A DNA stretch of 64,000 nucleotides from Spirochaetaceae bacterium. Lineage in GTDB: Bacteria > Spirochaetota > Spirochaetia > Treponematales > Treponemataceae. The notes under the pieces are model-generated. The model was given only the letters and a program-made list of their open reading frames with translations, was not told the DNA's origin and did not search any database. Positions within the stretch are counted from its first letter, which is position 1. Every line of letters starts with the position of its first letter. The translations under genes were made by a program, and so were the position numbers. Shown piece after piece: positions 26,696 through 36,470 of this stretch. The stretch covers positions 1 through 64,000 of the forward strand of contig JAGAOP010000030.1 of assembly GCA_017623685.1 (NCBI GenBank), given 5' to 3'.

Positions 26696-26733
26696 ACAAA
26701 CTAATCTACAGAATTTTTTGTAGATTAGTTTGT
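26696..26733. terminator. bidirectional terminator between TIGR03545 gene and recJ
   Basis: ACAAACTAATCTACA (26696-26710) pairs perfectly over 15 bp with TGTAGATTAGTTTGT (26719-26733) around an 8-nt loop. T follows on each strand. The recJ stop codon (26725-26727) lies in the stem. Confidence 0.9.
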
Positions 26734-28851
26734 TTTTTCGAAGGCATTTATTATCATCTGTGCTGATTCCATTCCGTGAAAGGTATTTCTTGATATTTGA
26801 TATAAAACATCTATTCTATCACCCACATTAATTTCTGTGCCAAGTCTATCTGCACTGTTCCAAGCTAAAGCAGGCCACTTATGTTTTCCTGTGTCAAGGG
26901 TAAGTTTTAAGTGTTTTTTTTCACTTTTACCGATAATGTCAGCTGCAACAATTTTTAGCTTTTGGGTAAAAAATTGTAGTTGAGGAAAACCTTCACCATA
27001 TGGTTCAAACTTATCTACAATTTCTAATAAGTCTGGAGTAAGCCAATCCAAAGGAATCTCTGCATCTACTTGTGGCATTTCTTTTTCTTTTGAATCTAAT
27101 TCCATAAAAGATGAAAAATCTTCTATTCTTTGAATAAAAGTGTCTAGGTTTTCCCTTTCTAAACTAAATCCTGCTGCGTAGTTATGTCCACCGTGATTAA
27201 TAAACAATTCTGAGCAATAATTTAATAGGGCTGTAACATCAAAACCTCTAGTTGACCTTATAGACCCTACTGCTGAACCATCTTCTAATATTGTTACAGT
27301 AACAGCTGGTACGTTAAAGGTTTTAACTAAATTTGTTGCTAAAATACCTGTAACTCCACGATGAATTCTTTCGTCAACAACAGCAATAATCTTTTCATTG
27401 TTTCGTTTTATGCTTTCATAGGCTTGTTTTTCAATGTACATCCAAGCATCATTTCCAAGCTGTCTTCTATCTTTATTCATTTGAATTATTTTGTTGGAAA
27501 TTGAATTTCGTTCCGTAGCATCTTCTGATAAAAATAGTTGTACAGCTAACTCAGGTTGACCTAAACGTCCTGCTGCATTTAAAACAGGAACTACATCCCA
27601 GGATAAATTGCCACTGGTGTTTCTTTTTCCTAGCATATTTAATCTTGCTAAAAGTTCAGTTAAACCACTTATAACTGGTCCATTGTTTATAGCATTTATT
27701 CCATTGTGAACAAGAATTCTATTTTCATTTGTTAAAGGCATTATATCTGCCAAGGCAGCAAGGGCTACAAGTTGTAAGTCTTGTAATAAATCTTTTTCTT
27801 GGATAGAAGATGTTTTCTTTTGAATGTATGTAATAAAAATATTACAAAAAGCATCTATTTCGCCACTGGGAGAGTCACTATAACGAAGAATACTTGATTT
27901 TTCTTTTACACGTATTAAACTTAATCCTTGAACAGAAGGTATTAAACTTGCAATTTCAGTACTTACGTCTAACATGTTGAATTCAATTCCGTTGCCGAAA
28001 ATTTTTGCAAGTTGTTTTTTTTGTAGTCCTTCGTTCCAGACAAAAATTTGTTGACCTTGTAAAAAGGGCAAAAGTCTTGTATTTTCGATTCTTACCATAC
28101 CAGGTGTAATTGTTTCAGTAAGTCTTTCTTTTTCGGTCATATTTACCATTTTTACACATTCAATTATATAAGCTTCGTTTATTGGTCTTACATTTAAAAG
28201 ACATATTTCTTGCTTATAAAGTTCTGTTTGGGCAAAACGTAAACCACAAGCTAATTTGAATGCAACAGCACAACCGGAAATATCTTTAAAAGGGTAGTTA
28301 CTATCTTCTAGTTTAGGATTTACAATAATTTGCGCATCTGGTAGTAAAGCTGGAGGATTATGATGATCAGTTACTATTACATCTATGCCAAGTTCGTTAG
28401 CTCTTTCAATTTCAGCATTATTGGATATTCCACAGTCCACTGTAATTATCAAAGTTCCATAATCTGCAGCAAATTCTTCTACAGCTTTTATAGAAAGACC
28501 ATAAGAATCTTCCCCTGTAGGAATTTTCCATCTAACATCCATTCCCATGGATTTCAAAATACGATACAGGATTGTAGTACTAGTAATTCCGTCTACATCT
28601 CTGTCCCCAAAGATTAAAACTTTTTCCCCTTCTTCTTTTGCATCCAGAATTCTATCAACTGCATCTTCCAATGAAGGAAGTAAAAACGGCATATGAAGAT
28701 ATCGTAAATCTTTTTCCAAAAAATATTTAATTTGTTCACCTTCGGTTATATTTCGTCTGGCAAATATTGATGCCACTAAAGGACTACATCCAAAGCGAGA
28801 ACAAATTTCTTTAACAACTTCTTTTGATATTTCTTTTTTTTCACAAATCAT
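26725..28851 (-). CDS. recJ: single-stranded-DNA-specific exonuclease RecJ
   Basis: The 708-residue enzyme carries the DHH phosphoesterase motifs: VLIFGDRDVDGITSTTILYR (motif I), VDCGISNNAEI (motif II) and VIVTDHHNPP (DHH). DHHA1 has INHGGHNYAAGFSLE, and a C-terminal OB-like domain follows. It degrades ssDNA 5' to 3' in recombination and mismatch repair. Motif I reads DRDVDG where many have DyDvDG; the acidic residues are kept. The start follows the thymidine phosphorylase stop by 2 nt, so translation is probably coupled. Confidence 0.95.
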   Translation of the reverse strand: MICEKKEISKEVVKEICSRFGCSPLVASIFARRNITEGEQIKYFLEKDLRYLHMPFLLPSLEDAVDRILDAKEEGEKVLIFGDRDVDGITSTTILYRILKSMGMDVRWKIPTGEDSYGLSIKAVEEFAADYGTLIITVDCGISNNAEIERANELGIDVIVTDHHNPPALLPDAQIIVNPKLEDSNYPFKDISGCAVAFKLACGLRFAQTELYKQEICLLNVRPINEAYIIECVKMVNMTEKERLTETITPGMVRIENTRLLPFLQGQQIFVWNEGLQKKQLAKIFGNGIEFNMLDVSTEIASLIPSVQGLSLIRVKEKSSILRYSDSPSGEIDAFCNIFITYIQKKTSSIQEKDLLQDLQLVALAALADIMPLTNENRILVHNGINAINNGPVISGLTELLARLNMLGKRNTSGNLSWDVVPVLNAAGRLGQPELAVQLFLSEDATERNSISNKIIQMNKDRRQLGNDAWMYIEKQAYESIKRNNEKIIAVVDERIHRGVTGILATNLVKTFNVPAVTVTILEDGSAVGSIRSTRGFDVTALLNYCSELFINHGGHNYAAGFSLERENLDTFIQRIEDFSSFMELDSKEKEMPQVDAEIPLDWLTPDLLEIVDKFEPYGEGFPQLQFFTQKLKIVAADIIGKSEKKHLKLTLDTGKHKWPALAWNSADRLGTEINVGDRIDVLYQISRNTFHGMESAQMIINAFEKTN

Positions 28852-28853
28852 AG

Positions 28854-30209
28854 TTAATTTATTTCCTTGTAGATTAAAGCTTCTTTTTTAGGTTCTTCTT
28901 GGGTATAGGTTAAACTTTGGATTGAAAGTTTTTCGGCTGGAATTAAACATTCCTTATCTTTCCCAAAGATTTCCATGATTAATTCACCTTTTTTAACCCT
29001 TTGTCCCTGGGTTTTATGAAGAATAAATCCTGCATCTGGACAAACTTGATCTTCTGTTTTATTTCTTCCGACTCCTAAATAAACACCTGCAAGTCCAATT
29101 TTAAATGCATCAATCGAAATATAACCATCTTCTTTTGCAACAAGATCTTTTTTGAAAGGACTTCTTCGTTTCCCTAATTCTGCAATTAATTGTTCGCTAT
29201 TTCCTCCTTGTTCATTTACGTTTTGTAAAAATAATTGCAAGGCTTTTCCTGATGAAATAGCTTCTTTACATTTACCTAAAGCTTCATCTTTTGATATATT
29301 TTTTCCTAAAACTTTTTCACCCTGTTGCAACATTTGAGCTCCCAAGGCATAGGTAAGTTCCATTACATCATCTGGTCCTTTTCCTTGAAGACATTCTATT
29401 GTTTCTTCTATTTCTAAAAAGTTGCCAATTTTTTTTCCTAAGGGGCTTTCCATATTTGTAATAAGTGCGGATGCTTTTTTACCCATGGCTTGAGCTGTTT
29501 TTACAAGGCTTTGGGCTAGGATTTCTGCGTCATTCTTTGTTTTCATAAAAGCACCGCTTCCGAATTTTACATCAAAAACTAATGCATCTGAACCTTCTGC
29601 AACTTTTTTGGACAAAATACTACTAGTAATTAGAGGAATAGATTCTACTGTCGCTGTAACATCTCGTAAAGCATAAAGTAATCGGTCTGCAGGTACAACT
29701 TCTTTTGTTTGACCTGTCATAGCGTATCCAGTGTTTGCAATTAGTTTTTGAAAATGTTCTGTATCTAGTTTTGCCTTATAGCCTTGAATAGATTCCAGTT
29801 TATCTAAGGTTCCACCTGTGTGACCTAATGCTCTCCCACTCATCATGGGAATTTGTATTCCACAAGCGGCCACCATTGGGGCAAGAGGTAATGAAATTTT
29901 ATCTCCAACTCCACCTGTGGAATGTTTATCAACAAAAGGTCCCTTTAATCCTGGAATATTTGTTCCATAATGGTTCATTACAAGGCCTGAATGTAGCATT
30001 ATATCTGTTAGAAAAGCAGTTTCTTCAAAAGTCATTCCATTAAAATAAATTGCCATGAGCCAAGCGGAAATTTGGTATTCAGGAATTTTACCAGAAATAT
30101 ATCCATGAATTAAGAATTCAATTTCCTCTTTGGAAAGTTCTTGCCCTTTAGGATTCAGGGGATTTCCTCGTTTTTTCATAATTATATCAACGGCTCTGAA
30201 ATTTTCCAT
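28854..30209 (-). CDS. deoA: thymidine (pyrimidine-nucleoside) phosphorylase
   Basis: The 451-residue enzyme has the family signature SGRALGHTGGTLDKLESI, the phosphate-binding KHSTGGVGDK and the C-terminal PYNP domain. It phosphorolyses thymidine or other pyrimidine nucleosides to base plus sugar-1-phosphate in the cytoplasm. Substrate choice (DeoA versus Pdp) is not decided here. GGAG precedes the ATG, and a TATAAT box (plus 30242-30247) reads leftward upstream. Together with the Pnr importer in this window it supports nucleoside salvage. It is followed directly by recJ. Confidence 0.94.
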   Translation of the reverse strand: MENFRAVDIIMKKRGNPLNPKGQELSKEEIEFLIHGYISGKIPEYQISAWLMAIYFNGMTFEETAFLTDIMLHSGLVMNHYGTNIPGLKGPFVDKHSTGGVGDKISLPLAPMVAACGIQIPMMSGRALGHTGGTLDKLESIQGYKAKLDTEHFQKLIANTGYAMTGQTKEVVPADRLLYALRDVTATVESIPLITSSILSKKVAEGSDALVFDVKFGSGAFMKTKNDAEILAQSLVKTAQAMGKKASALITNMESPLGKKIGNFLEIEETIECLQGKGPDDVMELTYALGAQMLQQGEKVLGKNISKDEALGKCKEAISSGKALQLFLQNVNEQGGNSEQLIAELGKRRSPFKKDLVAKEDGYISIDAFKIGLAGVYLGVGRNKTEDQVCPDAGFILHKTQGQRVKKGELIMEIFGKDKECLIPAEKLSIQSLTYTQEEPKKEALIYKEIN

Positions 30210-30324
30210 TTTGCTTGCTCCAAAAAAATATTTTCAAATATATTATAGTACTATACATCAAAAAATGAGTAGGGTAAAGTAAGTCTTTTTATTTAACTTT
30301 GATGGACGGTTTTAAAATAATATG

Positions 30325-30351
30325 TTTACATCTACAAAAAAATAATATACA
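30325..30351 (+). promoter_or_regulatory. promoter of thiI, apparently leaderless
   Basis: TTTACA (30325-30330), a 15-nt spacer and TATACA (30346-30351) stand 9 nt before the ATG at 30361. No ribosome binding site is present. The short spacer makes the -35 assignment tentative. Confidence 0.45.
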
Positions 30352-30360
30352 CTTTTGAAC

Positions 30361-31578
30361 ATGGCAGAAAAAATTACTTATTTGGCAAAACTTGGTGAAC
30401 TTACATTAAAAGGTTCTAACCTTAAAGAATTTGAAAATCGTCTTGTGGAAAATGCAAGACTTTATCTTGAAACAGTAGATGCTTCAGTTAGATTATGTGC
30501 AGGGCGATTATATATAGAAGGACCTGAATCATCCTGTGCTGCTATTGAATTTACTCTTTCACATTTAATTGGTATTACAGGTTGGGCAAGAGCTATTGTT
30601 TCTGAAAAAAATATTGAATCAATTCGTAAAGCAGTATTTCAAGAAGCAATGGCGGCAAAAAACTCTGGGGCAAAAACTTTCAAAGTTGATACTAGACGTG
30701 CAGACAAGAGTTTCCCCATGAATTCATATGAAATTTCTTGCGAAGCTGCCGCCGATGTTTTTGACGCTAACTTATTACAAGTTGATGTTCATAAACCAGA
30801 TGCCTTAATTCGAGTTGAACTTCGAGAACGCTGCTTTGTTTATTGCGACAGAAATAAAGGATGTCGTGGTTTACCTGTTGGCACTGGGGGAAAAGGGTTG
30901 CTTTTGCTTTCTGGGGGAATAGATTCACCTGTAGCTGGATACCGAATGATGAGACGAGGAATGAAGGTAGAATGTGTTTATTTTCATGCATATCCCTATA
31001 CTTCTGCTGAAGCACAAAAAAAAGTTGAAGATTTAGCCCAAATTATTGGAATGTATGGAGTTGATACCCATATAAACATTATTCCTTTTACAGAAGTTCA
31101 AATGCGTATCCGAGAACGAAGTCCAGAAGCTTTTAGCACTCTGCTTTTGCGTATGTGTATGATGAAGGCAGCTTCTCTTTTAGCACAAAGAATTAATGCC
31201 CTTTGTTTAATTAGTGGCGAAAGTTTAGGACAGGTTGCAAGTCAAACTATACAAAATATGGCTGTTACTGAATCTGCAGGATCTTTCCCTTTGCTACGTC
31301 CTTTAGTGGGACTAGATAAAGAAGAAATTGTGGAAACAGCAAAAGCTATCGGTACTTATGAAACTTCAATATTACCATTCGAAGACTGTTGTGTATTATT
31401 TTCTCCAAAACATCCTGTGTTACGTGCCAGTGTAGAAGAAGCTACAAGACTATATGATAATTTGGAAGTAGATGAATTAATTCAAGCTGCCTTTGACCGA
31501 CGGGAAATCAAGCGTTTTTCTGCAAGAGATTTTGTAGAAGAAACTTTTTCTTTGCAAAAAGAAAATTATGAAAAGTAG
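30361..31578 (+). CDS. thiI: tRNA 4-thiouridine sulfurtransferase ThiI
   Basis: The 405-residue enzyme has an N-terminal ferredoxin-like/THUMP region (residues about 1-165) and a PP-loop ATPase with SGGIDSPVAGYRMMRRG (from residue 184). CLISGESLGQVASQT and FEDCCVLFSPKHP follow in order. It adenylates U8 of tRNA and transfers sulfur to make 4-thiouridine, and may supply sulfur for thiamine. It lacks the C-terminal rhodanese domain of the E. coli enzyme. ATG 30361 is chosen over TTG 30355 because of promoter position. Confidence 0.95.
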   Translation: MAEKITYLAKLGELTLKGSNLKEFENRLVENARLYLETVDASVRLCAGRLYIEGPESSCAAIEFTLSHLIGITGWARAIVSEKNIESIRKAVFQEAMAAKNSGAKTFKVDTRRADKSFPMNSYEISCEAAADVFDANLLQVDVHKPDALIRVELRERCFVYCDRNKGCRGLPVGTGGKGLLLLSGGIDSPVAGYRMMRRGMKVECVYFHAYPYTSAEAQKKVEDLAQIIGMYGVDTHINIIPFTEVQMRIRERSPEAFSTLLLRMCMMKAASLLAQRINALCLISGESLGQVASQTIQNMAVTESAGSFPLLRPLVGLDKEEIVETAKAIGTYETSILPFEDCCVLFSPKHPVLRASVEEATRLYDNLEVDELIQAAFDRREIKRFSARDFVEETFSLQKENYEK

Positions 31579-31614
31579 GGTATAAAACTTTAACGTATAA
31601 GCTATTTTGAAGAA

Positions 31615-32829
31615 TTAATCATTTTTAATAATTTCTTCGATTTCATTTCGTAGATTTATAACTGCTTCTGCTATGCAAGGCTCAAAGTGATTTCCACTGG
31701 ATTCCTTAAATATTTCCATGGTCTTAGCTAGAGAAAAAGGTTCTTTGTATTGTCGTTTGCTCAAAAGTGCATCAAGGACGTCAGCTGCTGCCATAATTCT
31801 ACCACAAATTGGGATATTCTTTCCTTTTATACCTCTAGGGTATCCTTTGCCGTCCCATTTTTCGTGATGGTAGTAAGCCATGTCAGCAGCAATTTTAACA
31901 AACATAGCATCTTCTAGTTCGTAAAAATTCCTTTCGATTAGATCATAACCAGCTTGCACATGATTTTTCATTTGTTCAAATTCTTCAGGTGTAAAACGTC
32001 CAGGTTTAGATAAAATATTGTTGGGGACACTGATTTTTCCAATGTCATGTAATGGGGCCGCCTGCGTATATAAATCAATAAGTTCATCTGTGAGTTCTTC
32101 ACTATAGTAACCCATTTCCCTAAGTTTAAGGGCAATAAGTTTAACGTAAATACTTGTTCTTCTAATGTGGGCTCCAGTGGTAGAATCAGAAGATTCCACA
32201 GTATCTGCAAAGGCAAAAATTAATTTATCTTGAACTTTTTGCAATTCCTCAGTTTTATCAAATAGTTTTTCAATGGTTTTTCTAAATAACTTTGTTATTG
32301 CTCTTGATACAATCAAAACAAAAAAGAATTCCATGGTAAAACCAAGAGACATTGCAATAAACCATTGTATAGGTGATGAAGAATCATTAAATATTAGGTA
32401 TGCTGTTTTTGATCGGAAATATAAAGAAATCAGCATGGCAAAATAAGATATAATTCCAGTTCGTACAGTAATCTTATAGTCCATGTACATACAACTTAGG
32501 AAAGAAACCATTGCATAGGAAATATAAATTCCTACACTAGAATTAACAGCTAAAACTGCTACAAAAGTTGCAATAAACGTTAATGTAATATACATTACGA
32601 TTTTTTCGTTATTACATTTTGTGTTTAGAAAATAAATTAAAATTGATCCAAATAAAGAAAGTACTAAAACAAAAAAAGAATACTGATAGGTTATATGAAA
32701 TATATTCAAAAATTTAAGTAGAATAAAAGCAGGACCCAGTGCATTTAAGCAAAAAACAATTTTCATAAACATTTTGTTTGCACTGATTGTATTTTGGCGT
32801 AAGAAATTCTTAGCATTAATTTTATTCAT
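31615..32829 (-). CDS. membrane-anchored HD-GYP domain protein (probable c-di-GMP phosphodiesterase)
   Basis: The 404-residue protein has about six membrane helices in the first 185 residues and a short coil. An HD-GYP domain follows with H261-D262 (LHDIGKISVP) and HHEKWDGKGYPRG (321-333). The HD pair and GYP motif are both intact, so hydrolysis of cyclic di-GMP is expected. The membrane part probably senses an unknown cue. AAGG lies upstream of the ATG. It converges with thiI and stands alone. Confidence 0.9.
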   Translation of the reverse strand: MNKINAKNFLRQNTISANKMFMKIVFCLNALGPAFILLKFLNIFHITYQYSFFVLVLSLFGSILIYFLNTKCNNEKIVMYITLTFIATFVAVLAVNSSVGIYISYAMVSFLSCMYMDYKITVRTGIISYFAMLISLYFRSKTAYLIFNDSSSPIQWFIAMSLGFTMEFFFVLIVSRAITKLFRKTIEKLFDKTEELQKVQDKLIFAFADTVESSDSTTGAHIRRTSIYVKLIALKLREMGYYSEELTDELIDLYTQAAPLHDIGKISVPNNILSKPGRFTPEEFEQMKNHVQAGYDLIERNFYELEDAMFVKIAADMAYYHHEKWDGKGYPRGIKGKNIPICGRIMAAADVLDALLSKRQYKEPFSLAKTMEIFKESSGNHFEPCIAEAVINLRNEIEEIIKND

Positions 32830-32882
32830 AAAATAACCTTAAAATCGATTTTACCATTTTTTTTGTCTAAAAGCAAGTTTAT

Positions 32883-32917
32883 AAAAAAAGGGCATAGTTG
32901 AAATTAAAACTATGCCC
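32883..32917 (-). terminator. intrinsic terminator after the first Wzi-like gene (minus strand)
   Basis: GGGCATAGTT (32890-32899) pairs perfectly with AACTATGCCC (32908-32917). Read on the minus strand a seven-T run follows (32883-32889). Confidence 0.88.
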
Positions 32918-32941
32918 CGTAAGTATTATATCAGTAAAAAA

Positions 32942-34711
32942 TTAATATCGATATTTGAATGATAGTGTCACAATATTGTTTGTAACATCCTTTAATTTGC
33001 TTTTCCAAGCTTCTATTGCAAGAGGTACATCTTCTAGGGTTTTTGTTCCTTCCCAAATTCCATCTTCGTTAATGATACCTGTTCCAGGGAACATATTGTT
33101 TTGAACTCCCCAGTTTTTAATAAATTCAAAGGTGTATCCAAATCCTACAGAAAATGTTCCAATCTTTGTTTTAGGAAAGGTGTATTCTGCATCAAGTCCA
33201 GCTTGAACTATATACATTTTTGTATCTTGGCTCATGAACATAAAACTGGTTTTTGCACTTTCAATATATTCATAATTTGTCTCTGTTCCATCTGATTTTC
33301 CATAGTGAGGATGGTTATTAATACTTCCATCTGTTAGGAAGTAGCCAGCAGGAGCATTTAGGTAAACTAAGGCTTCTTCTGGTGTTAGAGATTCATTTAC
33401 GTTAGCATGTCGGATAAAAGCACCTCTTACGCCAATATCCAAACCTTTGACTGGAGAAAAATTTGTAGATAAAGCGATTCTATCTGAATTAGGTGCTAAT
33501 TGACTACCTAAAGATTTTCCAGCATTAGTGTAGGCTTGATAATTTATTGCATCTGCACCACCTACAACCCAGTTATCTGCATCTAGGGGATCTGTAATAT
33601 TTTGCTTATGTGAGTACATGTATGGAGTTATTAAAGTATAATCGAAGTTAATTATGTTCCAAGCTGGAATATTCAAAGGTGTATATTTTATGCCTGTTTG
33701 TAAAGCTCCTCGAATTTTTGTATCAAAGTTAAATTTTACTATATCATCAAGTGATAGATCGTCAATAAAAATATTTGTAGCCCATAATAGCCCAGGTAAA
33801 GGTTTAATATCCAGAGAAACACCCATCATTATATTATCATCAAAGCCACTTATTCCTTGAGCAATCATAAAGGGCATTGGAATAAAGTAAGAAGCGTCAA
33901 ATCTATCTCCGTAAACAACACTTTCGTAATAGGAAAATGAAAGCCAATCCAAAGGATTAAAGTTTATCGAATGTAGCGACATGAATTTATTAGGATAAAT
34001 ATAATTCCCGTTATTTTGAGAAGCTCCTAGTACAAAAAAAGCATGGCTATAGCTCCATGTATCAGGATTTATTACAACGGAAAAATTTACAGTGTGTTTT
34101 GCATTTGGAACTAAAACGATACCATCATTATAAAATGAACCAAAACTGTTATGACTAATTCCAGCCTGAGCATAAATATTATCTAAACTGTAGGAAATCA
34201 TGCCATCCATTTCAGTAAAAGCTTTTATTTTTCCAATATCCACTGAATCAATAAAAGAATAAGGTAGGGTATCATATGTAGGAAGTACATTTGCGTCAGG
34301 ATTAATTGTTGCGGCAAAATTTAAACTATAACTAGTAGATACATTTGAGTTAAATGCGATATCTCCTGAAAAGCCACCTAAACCAATAATTTGTTTTTCA
34401 TTTTTGTTATCAGAGAATTTTATATTACCAGTTCCTGAAATATCAACGTAAAATGGTTTTTCAAATATTAAATTATATAGTTCTTCAGCCTGTGCTTTTT
34501 GATTTTCATTTCCTGAAGAAATAACAGTATTTAATATTTCTTTTATTACAGGTAAGGGATATGGCCGTAAAGGAGGAAGATTTGAAACAATTCCTTGTGC
34601 TTCCCATTTTTCTAGATGTTTATAAAACTGATTTGTTGGGTCAACTCCTACTTGTGAAAAAGCAAGTACTAAAGAGAAAAACAAAAGTGATATTAAAATT
34701 AGTTTTTTCAT
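32942..34711 (-). CDS. predicted outer-membrane beta-barrel protein (Wzi/capsule-assembly-like)
   Basis: The 589-residue protein has a cleaved signal (residues 1-19). An N-terminal helical part follows (FYKHLEKWEAQGIVSNLPPL), then many amphipathic beta-strands, ending in the aromatic C-terminus TLSFKYRY expected of BAM substrates. The N-terminal part and blocks such as DWLSFSYYESVVYGDRF resemble Caps_assemb_Wzi proteins. Function, perhaps surface polysaccharide anchoring, is only inferred. It is the second of two adjacent barrel genes on this strand, 80 nt apart, and has its own terminator. Confidence 0.7.
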   Translation of the reverse strand: MKKLILISLLFFSLVLAFSQVGVDPTNQFYKHLEKWEAQGIVSNLPPLRPYPLPVIKEILNTVISSGNENQKAQAEELYNLIFEKPFYVDISGTGNIKFSDNKNEKQIIGLGGFSGDIAFNSNVSTSYSLNFAATINPDANVLPTYDTLPYSFIDSVDIGKIKAFTEMDGMISYSLDNIYAQAGISHNSFGSFYNDGIVLVPNAKHTVNFSVVINPDTWSYSHAFFVLGASQNNGNYIYPNKFMSLHSINFNPLDWLSFSYYESVVYGDRFDASYFIPMPFMIAQGISGFDDNIMMGVSLDIKPLPGLLWATNIFIDDLSLDDIVKFNFDTKIRGALQTGIKYTPLNIPAWNIINFDYTLITPYMYSHKQNITDPLDADNWVVGGADAINYQAYTNAGKSLGSQLAPNSDRIALSTNFSPVKGLDIGVRGAFIRHANVNESLTPEEALVYLNAPAGYFLTDGSINNHPHYGKSDGTETNYEYIESAKTSFMFMSQDTKMYIVQAGLDAEYTFPKTKIGTFSVGFGYTFEFIKNWGVQNNMFPGTGIINEDGIWEGTKTLEDVPLAIEAWKSKLKDVTNNIVTLSFKYRY

Positions 34712-34791
34712 AAAATCCTCTTCAATGATTTTGTTTATAATTTATTTCAACTCTACAAATTATAACAAAAATAACAATTAGTGTACATATA

Positions 34792-36423
34792 TTATAAAAG
34801 ATTGAGTTTAAGAGAAGCAGTTAATTCAAAACCTTGTTCCAGGTGGTTTTCAATATGTTCATTATTATCTGAAATAGTGTAGCCCATAAAGGTTTTTAGA
34901 TTCAGTTTTTTTGTGATTTGCCAACCACTAGATATAATTATTCTGTGAGTAAATTGTGGTATACCTGTTGGTGTTTTTACAGAAGCTTCTGTTACATTTG
35001 TAGGCCAGTAATCTTTGTCTAGTACATCCAAATCAGATAATTCACCTTGTAAAGAAAAAACATAGGAACATGAGGTTTGCCATTTTTGTGGAACTTTATA
35101 TTCAATGCCACAGGCTATAGAAATTGAATCTGGACCAAAAGGTGTTCCTACCCATTGCCGGACATCATCTTGACCGATGCTTTCATCATAATTTCTAACA
35201 TATGACCAATCTGCACCTTCCATTAGATACATATAAGGAGTAGCGTAAACTCCTTCTAAAAAACCTGTTAGATATCCTATGCTTAAAGGAAAAGCGAGTT
35301 CAATTCCTCCTTGAAAAGCCATGGCATTTGGAATTGCTGAATCAGGCCAATTTTCTCGTTCGTAGGAAGTTTGAAATTGGTTCATAGCATATAAAAAATA
35401 AAATTTAAGACCATTCCATGGAACAAATTCAATGTTGATTCCTAGCAAAGAAGCCTCTTTATTTACTATTTCTTCTTCTGAGTTATTTCCATTTCCGTAA
35501 TAATCATTCCAAGAAGCATATCCGTGCCATATCATTAGAGGATTTAAAAATCTTAATTCAAAAGGAGAATTGGTTAAAAGTCCTTCTAAAATTGTAAAAG
35601 TTAATTTATCAAAAAATTTAAGTTCTAATCGATGAAGATACATATATGCTGGATCTGGATTGTTTTTTTTAGGAGGATTCAATTCTGTTACGTTAAGTGC
35701 ATATCTAAAATCTGGAGAAAAAATTGAAAATTCACAATAGCTTTCGTTTGTGGAATAATCTGATAGAACAATGCTTCCTGTGGCAGTATTCCCAATAGAT
35801 TGAAAGCCTCTAGCTATTCTGAAATTTATGCCTGTGTTTTCTGAAAACATTATCCCAAAACTACCATATGTATTATGAGGAAAATTAACATCAAACTTAG
35901 AAAGAGGAAGAGGAAGGTTCACATAATTTTTTGAATCCTTTTTTGCTTCTATATTTTGAGCTACAGTTACTTCCGAAGCTAAAGTTGCATAATTTCCTAG
36001 GTTAAATCCAAAAGGAATATTAACGAGGGGTAATTTTTTTTGATATGGATAGATATAATCGATATTCTCATTACTTTTAAAATACCCTTCTAAAGCAAGG
36101 TCTAAAGCAAAACCAGCAGAAACCAATCCAGTTTGAAACCCTAGATGTTCTTGGAGAAAAAAATCTTGTAGATGGTTATAGATTTCAATTCCTTGGGGAC
36201 TGAGCTTTTGGATTTCAATTTGACTTAAATATTTTTTTAACTCACCACAGGTTCTTGGTGCAGAGGTTGCAAAGGAAACAGTGCCTGTTTCTAAACACAA
36301 AATATCTAATTCTTGATATACCCAATGGTCTGCAGGAATAAGTGTTTGGTCTCCTAAGGTAATGGCTTGAATAGAAAAAACTGCAAAAAACAAAAAGGCT
36401 AAAACAAGATATATTTTTTTCAT
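34792..36423 (-). CDS. predicted outer-membrane beta-barrel protein (Wzi/capsule-assembly-like)
   Basis: The 543-residue protein has a signal peptide (residues 1-20) and the helical start IPADHWVYQELDILCLETGT, then about a dozen beta-strands. It shares with its downstream neighbour the layout PADHW/LEKW helix plus barrel and blocks such as LNPLMIWHGYASW. C-terminal residues are LKLNLL. These are probably paralogues; Wzi-like, outer membrane, function unproven. The ribosome site (GGAG) is about 16 nt from the ATG, unusually far, so translation may be weak or the start may be misplaced. Confidence 0.68.
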   Translation of the reverse strand: MKKIYLVLAFLFFAVFSIQAITLGDQTLIPADHWVYQELDILCLETGTVSFATSAPRTCGELKKYLSQIEIQKLSPQGIEIYNHLQDFFLQEHLGFQTGLVSAGFALDLALEGYFKSNENIDYIYPYQKKLPLVNIPFGFNLGNYATLASEVTVAQNIEAKKDSKNYVNLPLPLSKFDVNFPHNTYGSFGIMFSENTGINFRIARGFQSIGNTATGSIVLSDYSTNESYCEFSIFSPDFRYALNVTELNPPKKNNPDPAYMYLHRLELKFFDKLTFTILEGLLTNSPFELRFLNPLMIWHGYASWNDYYGNGNNSEEEIVNKEASLLGINIEFVPWNGLKFYFLYAMNQFQTSYERENWPDSAIPNAMAFQGGIELAFPLSIGYLTGFLEGVYATPYMYLMEGADWSYVRNYDESIGQDDVRQWVGTPFGPDSISIACGIEYKVPQKWQTSCSYVFSLQGELSDLDVLDKDYWPTNVTEASVKTPTGIPQFTHRIIISSGWQITKKLNLKTFMGYTISDNNEHIENHLEQGFELTASLKLNLL

Positions 36424-36470
36424 AATTTAGGAATCAGTCTCCAAAAGCTATGATTAATTTATTTAAAAAA

